Program-made: the position numbers and the translations under genes
Notes under the pieces: model-generated
Seen by the model: the letters and a program-made list of their open reading frames with translations, nothing else
The model's database searches: none
Told to the model about the DNA's origin: nothing
Part shown: one piece after another, positions 45,553-54,229 of the stretch
How the letters are laid out: the number at the start of each line of letters is the position of its first letter
How positions within the stretch are numbered: position 1 is the first letter of the stretch
NCBI RefSeq assembly: GCF_000738175.1
Contig: NZ_JFCH01000046.1
Span: 1-64,000, forward strand
Direction of reading: 5' to 3'
Length of the DNA: 64,000 nt
Source of the DNA: Corynebacterium jeikeium
GTDB lineage: Bacteria; Actinomycetota; Actinomycetes; Mycobacteriales; Mycobacteriaceae

Positions 45553-46251
45553 GTGGCCGTGGACGTAAATGTTTTCTATCGGACTTTTGACGTCTCTGAT
45601 GTTGCCCCAGGGGCTAATATTTTAGATCTCATCTTTCACGGGTTGATCCTCTTTACTGTTCTGTCCGGCATTATGGCCTGGGTGGTAATCATTATTTTGA
45701 TTTCCAGATCGGTTTGGAGAAAAAAGAACCCGGGTAGACAAACCCGTATGTGGACATTTTTCTTTGCTCTGTCCTTTTCGATATACGTGATTTCTGTTCC
45801 GTTGTCCTTCAAATTAGTACTGTTCCCGGGTGAAATGTCCTCCCGGATCTACACGCTGGATAAATACGGTAACGGTAGGGCGGTTCCAATGGTGACGGAA
45901 GATTCCCCAATGAACACGGTGAGAATGGATCACGCCAAGAAGACATTTTTGGAGAAGTACCACCGAGAGGTTTTAGACGCTTTGTCTAGTGACCCAGAGT
46001 TAATGCAGTATGACCTTGTGGGATGTAGGGATCAGGGGGATGACAAGCATGAGAAGTCAATCTTCTGCGGTGGCAATCTGGATTCCGGTGTTCATGCTGT
46101 TAAGGGAGGGAAAGAGTTTAGTTTAAATCCCTATTTTCATTTTGGGGAGCGGCCAGAATCTATTCGAGAAAGAAAGGGGATGGATTTAGAAAACTCACCT
46201 GGCGGCGGCATGCCGGTTCGGCTTTCGGTTTACATTTCTGAGCAAAGCTAG
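45553..46251 (+). CDS. Hypothetical two-TM protein, AT-rich for the region
   Basis: A protein of about 232 residues with two hydrophobic helices (LIFHGLILFTVLSGIMAWVV and FFFALSFSIYVISVPLSFKL) and a C-terminal soluble domain, probably extracellular. That domain has two cysteines (VGCRDQGDD, IFCGGNLD) that could pair. I do not recognise a family. GTG 45553 follows GGGGGGAAAG; in-frame GTG codons at 45487 and 45529 are alternatives. Codon use and AT content differ from the neighbours, which suggests recent acquisition. Confidence 0.55.
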   Translation: MAVDVNVFYRTFDVSDVAPGANILDLIFHGLILFTVLSGIMAWVVIIILISRSVWRKKNPGRQTRMWTFFFALSFSIYVISVPLSFKLVLFPGEMSSRIYTLDKYGNGRAVPMVTEDSPMNTVRMDHAKKTFLEKYHREVLDALSSDPELMQYDLVGCRDQGDDKHEKSIFCGGNLDSGVHAVKGGKEFSLNPYFHFGERPESIRERKGMDLENSPGGGMPVRLSVYISEQS

Positions 46252-46624
46252 CGGTGACAGGCGTGGGGCTGGCGTGGGTGTGGTGACTGGCGGTTGCTGG
46301 CGTGCTAAATGTCGTTAAAGTGGTAAAACGTTATTGGTAGCGATTGTCGACACTGCAAAGATGCAGGTCAGGGCAATTTCGCTAGCTGCAAAATTTTTTT
46401 CGGGAAGACGAATTACCACTTTTGCGACATTTAGTGGTTTGAGAGGGGGTGCCAGCCCGCCGGAATGGTGCCAGAGTGACCTGTGGGGCTGGCGTGACGC
46501 GGCGGAAGGTGGGTGTGGGTAGGTGGCAGGGGCTGGGAGGTTGGGTGTGTGACCAGTGGGGTTAGAGTGACCTGTGGGGCTGGTGTGGCGAGGTGGGGGG
46601 GACAGGCCCTGCAGGCCAGCCGGG
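46252..46624. other. 373-bp intergenic region with a palindromic element and short direct repeats
   Basis: This region lies between the two-TM orphan and the convergent panB gene. It contains palindromic element copy 3 (46306-46433). To its right AGAGTGACCTGTGGGGCTGG occurs twice, near 46474 and 46564, in a GT-rich background. No gene is convincing. Confidence 0.65.
46306..46433 (-). repeat. Palindromic element, copy 3 (core on minus strand)
   Basis: The arms are TAAATGTCGTTAAAGTGGTA (left) and TAAATGTCGCAAAAGTGGTA (right, inverted): 18 of 20 match. The core on the minus strand is GCCCTGACCTGCATCTTTGC (TGACCTGC at 46363-46370), central in 128 bp. ACCAATAACGTT occurs between core and arm, as in copy 2. 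Confidence 0.85.
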
Positions 46625-47485
46625 TTAAAAGCAGTGCTCCTGCGCCGGGAACTCGCCCGTAGCGACCTCTCGCTTGTAGGCAGCCGCGGCGGCCGACAGG
46701 TCCGATCCCACCGAAGCCCACTGCTTGGCGAAGCGCGGACGGTGCCCACCGGCCGGGAACGCAGCCATGTCGTGCCACACCAGAACCTGCCCATCGCAGT
46801 CCGGACCTGCACCAATGCCAATCGTCGGGATGGCCAGCTCCTTAGTTACCGAAGCAGCCACGTCCGCGGGCACCATCTCCAGAACAACCATGTCGGCACC
46901 GGCTTCCTGCACGGCGCGGGCGTCGGCCAGCAGCTGCTCGGCGCCAGCCCCGCGGCCCTGCACCTTGAAACCGCCCAGCTGGTTGACGGACTGCGGAGTA
47001 AAGCCGATGTGTGCGCACACGGAGATGCCGGCGTCAGTAATAGCGCGAATGCGATCCGCAATCCGCACCCCGCCTTCGATCTTCACCGCGTGCGCGCCCG
47101 TGCGATGCAGCATCTCGGTGGCGGCCTTCACGGCCTGCTCATCCGAAGCCTCGTAGGTGCCGAAGGGCAGGTCAGCGACCACGGCGGCATTACCGGCGCC
47201 GCGGACAACGGCGGCTGTCAGGTAGACCATCTCGTCCATGCTGATGCGCTGGGTGGCGTCATACCCAAACACCACATTCGCGGCAGAATCGCCGACCAGC
47301 ATGATCTCCACGCCCGCTTCGGCGAACGCGACGGCGGTGGAGTAGTCGTAGGCGGTCAGCATCGCGAACGGCTCGCCCGTGCCCTTGCGCGCCTTCAGGT
47401 CGGCAATGCGCACCTTCTTAGTGGGGACCAGGTAGCCGTTGGGGGTGGAGCCCGATGTTCCAGATGTTGCAGTCATGCTGTTCAT
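46625..47485 (-). CDS. panB: 3-methyl-2-oxobutanoate hydroxymethyltransferase
   Basis: A 286-residue enzyme making ketopantoate from 2-oxoisovalerate and methylene-tetrahydrofolate, the first step of pantothenate and CoA synthesis. Typical stretches are [45 protein letters not shown] and [17 protein letters not shown]. Metal ligands (the Asp of VGDS, the Asp of ADLP, the Glu of KIEGG) are intact. The start may be ATG 47485 or 47476; no strong ribosome binding site is seen. It is divergent from glnA2. Confidence 0.93.
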   Translation of the reverse strand: MNSMTATSGTSGSTPNGYLVPTKKVRIADLKARKGTGEPFAMLTAYDYSTAVAFAEAGVEIMLVGDSAANVVFGYDATQRISMDEMVYLTAAVVRGAGNAAVVADLPFGTYEASDEQAVKAATEMLHRTGAHAVKIEGGVRIADRIRAITDAGISVCAHIGFTPQSVNQLGGFKVQGRGAGAEQLLADARAVQEAGADMVVLEMVPADVAASVTKELAIPTIGIGAGPDCDGQVLVWHDMAAFPAGGHRPRFAKQWASVGSDLSAAAAAYKREVATGEFPAQEHCF

Positions 47486-47596
47486 TCTAGGTGACGCCCT
47501 CAACCCCAACCGCTTAACCGCCGACTAGCGCAAACGGGGGCGTGGCCTAGCGCAAACAGGGGCGCAGTCGGGCGGGAAACTTCTACAATGGGGGAT

Positions 47597-48934
47597 ATGA
47601 ATCGCCAACAGGAATATGTTCTGCGCACGCTGGAAGAACGCGACATTCGCTTCGTTCGCCTCTGGTTCACGGATATCCAGGGGTACCTCAAGTCCGTGGC
47701 GGTGGTGCCAGCCGAACTGGAGGGGGCTTTCCAGGAGGGCATCGGTTTCGACGGCTCGGCGATTGAAGGATTCTCCCGCATCGCGGAGTCGGACACGATT
47801 GCACAGCCGGACCCGTCGACGTTCCAGATCTTCCCGTTTAAGTCAGATGATGGAGCTTTGTCGGCGCGCATGTTCTGTGACATTGCGATGCCGGATGGCA
47901 CCCCTTCGTGGGCGGACCCGCGCCAGGTGCTGCGCCGCCAGATGAAAGCCGCGGCGGACCAGGGATTCAGCTGCTATGTGCACCCGGAGATCGAGTTCTT
48001 CCTGGTCAAGGAGCTAGAGACTGAGGGTTATCCGCCGGTGCCGACGGATAACGGCGGCTACTTCGACCAGGCGGTCACCGACGACGCTCCGGCTTTCCGC
48101 GCCCACGCGATCAGCGCGTTGGAGCACATGGGTATTTCCGTGGAGTTCTCGCACCACGAGAACGCGCCGGGGCAGCAGGAGATCGACCTGCGCTACGCCG
48201 ACGCCCTGACGATGGCGGATAACGTGATGACCTTCCGCTACCTGATTAAGCAGGTAGCCCGCCGCAATGGGGTGGCCGCGACGTTCATGCCTAAGCCTTT
48301 CCGCGAGCACGCGGGTTCCGCGATGCACACCCACATGTCCCTGTTCGAGGGAGAGAATAACGCTTTCCACGATCCGGATGATGAGCTGCGCCTGTCGGGC
48401 ACCGCAAAGTCCTTCATCGCGGGCATCCTGGAGCACGCACCGGAGATCACGGCGGTGACGAACCAATGGGTGAACTCCTACAAACGCATTACCTCCGGCG
48501 ATGAGGCTCCGCGTGCGGCGGCGTGGGGTGCGTCGAACCGCTCGGCGATGATCCGCCTGCCGATGTACACGCAGAACAAGGCGGCTTCCCGCCGCGTGGA
48601 GGTTCGCTCCCCGGATAGCGCCTGCAACCCGTACCTGGCTTACTCGGTGCTGCTGGCCGCAGGCTTGAAGGGCATAGAGGAGGGCTACGAGTTGCCCAAC
48701 CCAGCGGAGGAGGATGTCTCCCGCATGACCCGCCGCGAGCGCATTGCCGCAGGCTACAAGGATCTGCCCTCGGATCTGAACAGTGCCCTGCGGGAAATGG
48801 AGCGTTCCGAGTTGGTTGCCGATGCCCTCGGCGAGCACGTCTTTGAGTTCTTCCTGCGCAACAAGTGGCGCGAGTGGTACGAGTACCAGTCGCAGATCAC
48901 GCCGTGGGAGCTGCGGAACAACCTGTCTTTCTAG
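47597..48934 (+). CDS. glnA2: Glutamine synthetase-like protein GlnA2
   Basis: A 445-residue type I glutamine-synthetase fold protein. It begins MNRQQEYVLRTLEERDIRFV, closely matching the mycobacterial GlnA2 start, which supports ATG 47597 with GGGGGAT upstream. Catalytic blocks are GIGFDGSAIEGF, YVHPEIEFF, MPKPFREHAGSAMHTHMS and RRVEVRSPDSACNPYL. The loop that bears the adenylylated Tyr in GlnA1 reads NPAEEDVSRMTRRE here and lacks that Tyr, so GlnE is unlikely to modify it. glnE follows in the same direction. Confidence 0.92.
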   Translation: MNRQQEYVLRTLEERDIRFVRLWFTDIQGYLKSVAVVPAELEGAFQEGIGFDGSAIEGFSRIAESDTIAQPDPSTFQIFPFKSDDGALSARMFCDIAMPDGTPSWADPRQVLRRQMKAAADQGFSCYVHPEIEFFLVKELETEGYPPVPTDNGGYFDQAVTDDAPAFRAHAISALEHMGISVEFSHHENAPGQQEIDLRYADALTMADNVMTFRYLIKQVARRNGVAATFMPKPFREHAGSAMHTHMSLFEGENNAFHDPDDELRLSGTAKSFIAGILEHAPEITAVTNQWVNSYKRITSGDEAPRAAAWGASNRSAMIRLPMYTQNKAASRRVEVRSPDSACNPYLAYSVLLAAGLKGIEEGYELPNPAEEDVSRMTRRERIAAGYKDLPSDLNSALREMERSELVADALGEHVFEFFLRNKWREWYEYQSQITPWELRNNLSF

Positions 48935-49029
48935 TCGCCTTATCTGCGGCTTCCTCTCCCACGCTTCCATCCCACTCACACTTCCATCCCTCCCACTACT
49001 TCCTTGAGTTCTAGGAGCACCTTCACCCC

Positions 49030-52000
49030 ATGACCCGCCCTCGCAGTTCGCGTTCCTCCGTGCCGACCGCCCGCACCCTGGGCCTGACTCACCCCAAGGC
49101 GCAGGAGGACCTTGAACGGCTCGGCTGGGTGGATGCCCAGCACGCGGAGCAGATGTGGATTCTCGCTGCGACGGGCGATCCGGATCTGGCGCTGAACAAC
49201 CTGATCCGCCTGGTAGAGGCGCTCGACCGCGCGGACGGTGCGGACTCCGCAGGCACCAGCGCCGAGTTGCTGGCGCGCATCAACGAATCCCGCCAGTTCG
49301 CCGTCCGCCTGCTGAGTCTGTTCGGCGCGTCGTCCATGCTGGGCGACCACATCGTTGCCAACCCGGCAGAGTGGAAACAACTCGAAGACGGGATGCCCTC
49401 GGCCGAGGAAATGATGGAGCTCATGCTCGGCAGCGTCTCGGCAACCCCCATCGAAGGCTCGGGCGAGCGGGTGTTTCGGGCGGGCGTCACAGGCTCAGAG
49501 GCCGACGACGCAATGCGCCGAACCTACCGCACCATTCTCGCGCGCATCGCCGCCGTCGACGTCGCGGGCACCTTCGTGCAGCGTGGCGAGGAATCGGCCG
49601 AGCCTGTCGAGTTCGAGCTGGTCTCACGCCGACTCTCCGACGCGGCGGACGCCGCGCTGACCGCCGCCCTGGCCGTCGCGTGCGCGCAGGTGTACGAACC
49701 CGATGAACAGCCCGCCCGGCTCGCAGTGCTGGCCATGGGAAAGTGTGGCGCGCAGGAGTTGAACTATATCTCCGACGTGGACGTCATCTTCGTCGCCGAA
49801 CCCGCCGACCCGAAGGCCACCCGCTGGGCAGGCGAGTTCATCAACATCGGCAGCCGCGTGTTCTTCGAGGTAGATGCCGCCCTGCGCCCCGAAGGCAAAA
49901 GCGGTGCCCTGGTGCGCACCCTCGAATCGCACGTGAAGTACTACAACCGCTGGGCTGAAACCTGGGAGTTCCAGGCACAGCTAAAGGCGCGCCCCATGAC
50001 CGGCGACCTGGAGCTAGGCCAGGAGTACGTCGACGCGCTGGCATCGAAGGTGTGGTCAGCCGCCGAGCGAGAGGACTTCGTGCAGGACGTGCAGGCCATG
50101 CGCCGCCGGGTGATCGAGAACATCCCGGACGACATCCGCACCCGCGAGCTAAAACTGGGCCCCGGGGGACTGCGCGACATCGAGTTCGCCGTCCAGCTGC
50201 TGCAGATGGTGCACGGGCGCACTGACGAATCGCTGCGCACACGCTCCACCGTCGCCTCGCTGCGCGCCCTGGCCAAGGGCGGCTACATCGGCCGCGCGGA
50301 CTGCCAGAACCTGCAGGAAAACTACGCCTTCATGCGCCTTTTGGAGCACCGCCTGCAGCTGCAGCGCCTGAAGCGCACGCACACCCTCCCGCCGAAGGAG
50401 GACAAGGCTGCCCGCGTGTGGCTGGGGCGCACCTCCGGCTGCCGTCCCGAGGGCACGAGGAGCATGGACGAGCAGCTGGCGGCGGATGTTAAGCGCGTGA
50501 GCCTGGAGATCAGCCAGCTGCATTCGAAGCTGTTCTACCGCCCGCTGCTGTCGTCTGTGGCGGCGATGCAGGCCGATACGATCCGCCTGTCGCCGGAGGC
50601 CGCGAAGCGCCAGCTGGCCGCCCTGGGCTACGCCTACCCGGACCGCGCCTTCGAGCACCTAAGCGCCCTGGCCGCGGGCAGCAGCCGCAAGGCCAAGCTG
50701 CAGGCCATCATCCTGCCCACGCTGCTGGAATGGCTGGGGGAGACGGTCGACCCGGACGCTGGCCTGTTGAACTACCGCAAGCTCTCCGAGGCCGCGCACG
50801 ACTACAGCTGGTTCCTGCGCCTGCTGCGCGACGAGAACATCGTGGGCAAGCGCCTCATGCACATCCTGGGCACCTCGCCCTATGTCGCGGAGCTGTTCTT
50901 AAACTCCGTGGACTCGGTGAAAATCCTGTCCGACGGCGCCATCGGCCCGAAGTTCCTGGAGCGCGAGCCGCAGGTCGTCACCCACTCCCTGGTCGCAGCT
51001 GCCGGCCGCCACCGCCACCCGGATAAGGCCATCGCCGTCGCCCGTTCGCTGCGCCGCGCGGAGCTGGCCCGTATCGCCGCCGCCGACCTGCTGGGCTTCA
51101 TGGACGTGGAGCAGGTCTGCGTTTCCCTGTCCTGGGTGTGGGACGCAGTGCTCGAGGCCGCCCTGCGCGCCGAGATTCGCTTCTGGGAAGACGAGAATGT
51201 GGCCAACGCGCCGGCGCGCATCACCGTTATCGGCATGGGACGGTTGGGCGGTGCGGAGCTCGGGTATGGTTCTGACGCCGACGTGATGTTTGTCGCCCAG
51301 CCTGTCGAAGGCGCGGATGAATCAGAAGCGCTGAAGTGGGCCACCAGTATTTGCGACTCGGTGCGAACGCGCCTGGGCAGGCCCAGCCAGGATCCGCCCC
51401 TGGACGTGGATATTGACTTGCGCCCGGAGGGGCGCAACGGCCCGGTCGTGCGCACGCTGGATTCCTACCGCCGCTACTACAAGGAGTGGGGCGAGACGTG
51501 GGAGATGCAGGCCTTGCTGCGCGCCACGTGGATCGCGGGTGACAAGGATCTGGGCATCGAGTTCCTGCGCATGATCGACGACTTCCGCTACCCGCCGGGA
51601 GGGGTAGATGACAAGGTCGTCCAGGAAGTTCGCCGCATGAAGGCGCGTGTGGATTCCGAGCGTCTGCCGCGTGGCGCAGACCGCAAGACGCACACCAAGC
51701 TGGGCCGTGGCGCCCTGACGGACGTGGAGTGGACCGTGCAGCTGCTCACGATGCAGCACGGGGACGATGCGGATAACCTGCGCAACACCTCTACCCTGGA
51801 GACCCTGCGCGAGCTCGCCAGCGGCGAGTATATCGCCGAGTCCGATGCGGAGATTCTGCGGGATGCCTGGGTTACCGCCACCATCGCACGCAATGCGATT
51901 GTGCTGGTCAAGGGCAAGCGGAAGGATCAGCTGCCCAGCCACGGCGACCAGCTGCGCCACGTCGCGGCGGCTGCCCACTGGCCGCCGGAGCAGGCCCAGG

Positions 52001-52098
52001 AGTTCCTGGACGACTACCTGAAGAAGACCCGCAAGGCCCACCGAGTGGTGGACCGGGTGTTCTGGGGCGAGGACGTCGGCATCGACTACGGCGGCTAG
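49030..52098 (+). CDS. glnE: Glutamine synthetase adenylyltransferase/deadenylylase
   Basis: A 1022-residue two-headed enzyme. The N-terminal nucleotidyltransferase (deadenylylase) has AMGKCGAQELNYISDVDVIF near residue 237, and the C-terminal one (adenylyltransferase) has GMGRLGGAELGYGSDADVMF near 737. Both keep the GxGxxGxxEL-x3-SDxD metal motif. Helical regulatory segments lie between. It tunes glutamine synthetase I to nitrogen status; the target GlnA1 is not in the window. The stop overlaps the end of the convergent sortase-like gene by four bases. Confidence 0.95.
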   Translation: MTRPRSSRSSVPTARTLGLTHPKAQEDLERLGWVDAQHAEQMWILAATGDPDLALNNLIRLVEALDRADGADSAGTSAELLARINESRQFAVRLLSLFGASSMLGDHIVANPAEWKQLEDGMPSAEEMMELMLGSVSATPIEGSGERVFRAGVTGSEADDAMRRTYRTILARIAAVDVAGTFVQRGEESAEPVEFELVSRRLSDAADAALTAALAVACAQVYEPDEQPARLAVLAMGKCGAQELNYISDVDVIFVAEPADPKATRWAGEFINIGSRVFFEVDAALRPEGKSGALVRTLESHVKYYNRWAETWEFQAQLKARPMTGDLELGQEYVDALASKVWSAAEREDFVQDVQAMRRRVIENIPDDIRTRELKLGPGGLRDIEFAVQLLQMVHGRTDESLRTRSTVASLRALAKGGYIGRADCQNLQENYAFMRLLEHRLQLQRLKRTHTLPPKEDKAARVWLGRTSGCRPEGTRSMDEQLAADVKRVSLEISQLHSKLFYRPLLSSVAAMQADTIRLSPEAAKRQLAALGYAYPDRAFEHLSALAAGSSRKAKLQAIILPTLLEWLGETVDPDAGLLNYRKLSEAAHDYSWFLRLLRDENIVGKRLMHILGTSPYVAELFLNSVDSVKILSDGAIGPKFLEREPQVVTHSLVAAAGRHRHPDKAIAVARSLRRAELARIAAADLLGFMDVEQVCVSLSWVWDAVLEAALRAEIRFWEDENVANAPARITVIGMGRLGGAELGYGSDADVMFVAQPVEGADESEALKWATSICDSVRTRLGRPSQDPPLDVDIDLRPEGRNGPVVRTLDSYRRYYKEWGETWEMQALLRATWIAGDKDLGIEFLRMIDDFRYPPGGVDDKVVQEVRRMKARVDSERLPRGADRKTHTKLGRGALTDVEWTVQLLTMQHGDDADNLRNTSTLETLRELASGEYIAESDAEILRDAWVTATIARNAIVLVKGKRKDQLPSHGDQLRHVAAAAHWPPEQAQEFLDDYLKKTRKAHRVVDRVFWGEDVGIDYGG

Positions 52099-52886
52099 AC
52101 CAGTTCGCCCTCGACGATGACGTTGTAGCCGAGGTCGTTGCTGCCGGAGACCGAGCAGGCGATCAGCACGATCCGCCCCGGACGCTTGTCGTCCATAATG
52201 TCAGGGTCCACGATGGCCTCGTGCTTATCCACCAGCCAGTTGCGGGTGACCTTCCAGGTCCGCTGGTGGTTCGCGCCGTCGCGCATCTTGATTTTTGCCC
52301 CGTTCAGCACGTCGGAGGAGTAGCGCTTCACCGGCTTGCCATCCGTGCCGTTCACGTTCTGCGGCGGGGCGTTCAGGTTCACATCCGCCGTCACCGCCTC
52401 GCTTAAGGGGTTAAACACCAGCGGAGCCGCACCCCACGCATGCCCCAGGACGTACATCGTGCCCTTCTCCGCATCCTTCGGCGATACACCCCAGCCTTCG
52501 ACCCAGCGCACCATGGTGTTCTGCGGTCCTGCCGGGTTCAGCGGCAGAGCGTAGGGCATCGAGGCAAACGTTGCACCCTGCACCGGGGCGGGGCCGTCCA
52601 TCGTGAAAGACCCGGTTCCCTCGACCGGCCCCGGAACTACCGAGGGATCATCCTCGTCCTCCCGCTTGCCGTCTTTCTTCGGCTTCTTCTTCTCGCTGGG
52701 TTTCGCGGAGCTCGATGTGGCAGAGCTGGAAGAGCCCTCGCTGGAGTTGGTGGTGTTGGAGGCCGAGGGGGCGTCCTCACCAGAAAAACCCAAGATGGCC
52801 CAGATAGCCAGAGCGATAATTACCAGCAGTGCCACAACGGTGGCCAGAACACGGCGGCGATTAGCGAAGGGGCGGGCAAAGCTCAT
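52095..52886 (-). CDS. Sortase-fold membrane protein (class E/F-like)
   Basis: A 263-residue protein. An N-terminal TM helix (about 13-33) is followed by a Ser/Lys/Glu-rich linker and a sortase-like beta barrel. The presumed catalytic His is in YVLGHAWG and Cys in IVLIACSVSG. The Arg usually found two strands later is not evident: the last strand reads DLGYNVIVEGELV. It may therefore be a degenerate or atypical sortase. The sorting-signal substrate is unknown and none is seen nearby. Confidence 0.65.
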   Translation of the reverse strand: MSFARPFANRRRVLATVVALLVIIALAIWAILGFSGEDAPSASNTTNSSEGSSSSATSSSAKPSEKKKPKKDGKREDEDDPSVVPGPVEGTGSFTMDGPAPVQGATFASMPYALPLNPAGPQNTMVRWVEGWGVSPKDAEKGTMYVLGHAWGAAPLVFNPLSEAVTADVNLNAPPQNVNGTDGKPVKRYSSDVLNGAKIKMRDGANHQRTWKVTRNWLVDKHEAIVDPDIMDDKRPGRIVLIACSVSGSNDLGYNVIVEGELV

Positions 52887-52929
52887 GGTGAATAAGTCTA
52901 TCCATAACCCACGGAGTAGCGTGAGGTGA

Positions 52930-54225
52930 GTGACAGCTCAGGATAAAGACAAACTCAGCCCCCGTGCGCTCATCGTGTGGGGAGCCGGGGTGCTGTGCTA
53001 CACCCTGGCGGTAACCGGGCGCACTTCCTTCGGCGTGGCCAGCGTGGATGCCATCGACCGCTTCCACATCAATGCCGCTCAGCTGGCGGTCTTCACTGCA
53101 CTCCAGCTAGCGGTGTACGCCTTCGCGCAGATTCCGGTGGGCCTTTTGGTGGATCGCTTCGGCCCGCGCAAGCTGATGGTGGCCGGCGCCTTCGTCATGG
53201 CAGTGGGGCAGGTCACGCTGGCCTTCACCACGAGCTACCCGGTGGCGATCTTCGCCCGCATGCTGATCGGCGCGGGCGACGCGACGGCCTTCCTGTCTGT
53301 AATGCGCCTGATCCCCGCGTGGATTCCGCTGCGCCACGCGCCGCTGCTCGGCCAGCTGACGGGCGCGGTGGGGCAGTTCGGCCAATTCCTATCCGCCGTG
53401 CCTTTCCTGAGCCTGCTGCACGCGACCAGCTGGCAGACCGGCTTCGTGAGCCTCGGTGCGGTCGGTGTGTTGCTGGCGCTGGCCGCGGGCGTGCTGGTGA
53501 AGGACTCGCCGGAGCCGGAGGCAAATGCCAGCGCCGCCGAGCCCGCCGAGCCCACCGAGCCCGGCAAGCCCACCGAAGCTGAACGCCTACCCGTCAAGAA
53601 GATCCTGGCCAACGTGCTGACCAACCGGGTCTGCTGGCACGGCTTCTTCGTCCACTGGACGGGCCTAGGCGCGCTGGTGGTGTTCACCCTGCTGTGGGGC
53701 CTGCCGATCATGACACTCGGCCTGGGTCTGCCCGCCGACCAGGCCGGCCTGGCGCTCTCGCTGGGCACGCTGGCCTCCGTGGCGGTCGGCCCGATCGTGG
53801 GGCTGCTGTCCGCCCGCTTCTACAACCGTCGCATGCAGATCGTCATGATCTTCTCCATCACCGGTTGGTTGGGCTGGCTGTGGTTCTTTACTTCCGCGCC
53901 TACGGGCGTGCTGTGGGCAGCCTGCCTGATGAACATCATCATGGGCTTCACCGGCCCCGTTGCGAACTTGGGTTTCGACTCCGTGCGCGAGAAGGTGGAC
54001 CGCCGCTTCGTCGCCACCGGCACCGGCCTGGCGAATATGGGCGGCTGGATCGCGGGAATGATTGGCGCCCAGGCTGTCGGCGTGCTGCTGAACCTGCGCG
54101 CCTCGGACGGCAATTACGACTGGGCGGACTTCGGCGTGGCCTGGATCGCGGTGGCTACCGTATGGGCCTGCGGTTTTAGCGGAATGTGGCTCACGCGCGA
54201 TCGCAACGTGCGCCGTTATTCTTAG
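52930..54225 (+). CDS. Major facilitator superfamily transporter
   Basis: A 431-residue membrane protein with about 12 transmembrane segments and a hydrophilic Ala/Glu/Pro-rich loop between the halves (about residues 195-220). The MFS loop motif is VDRFGPRKLMVAGAF after TM2. The later part includes LLSARFYNRRMQIVMIF. The substrate is not evident. The GTG start follows GCGTGAGGTGA. It is divergent from the sortase gene, with about 40 bases between starts, and convergent with the GT-C gene, with 4 bases between. Confidence 0.82.
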   Translation: MTAQDKDKLSPRALIVWGAGVLCYTLAVTGRTSFGVASVDAIDRFHINAAQLAVFTALQLAVYAFAQIPVGLLVDRFGPRKLMVAGAFVMAVGQVTLAFTTSYPVAIFARMLIGAGDATAFLSVMRLIPAWIPLRHAPLLGQLTGAVGQFGQFLSAVPFLSLLHATSWQTGFVSLGAVGVLLALAAGVLVKDSPEPEANASAAEPAEPTEPGKPTEAERLPVKKILANVLTNRVCWHGFFVHWTGLGALVVFTLLWGLPIMTLGLGLPADQAGLALSLGTLASVAVGPIVGLLSARFYNRRMQIVMIFSITGWLGWLWFFTSAPTGVLWAACLMNIIMGFTGPVANLGFDSVREKVDRRFVATGTGLANMGGWIAGMIGAQAVGVLLNLRASDGNYDWADFGVAWIAVATVWACGFSGMWLTRDRNVRRYS

Positions 54226-54229
54226 GCCC

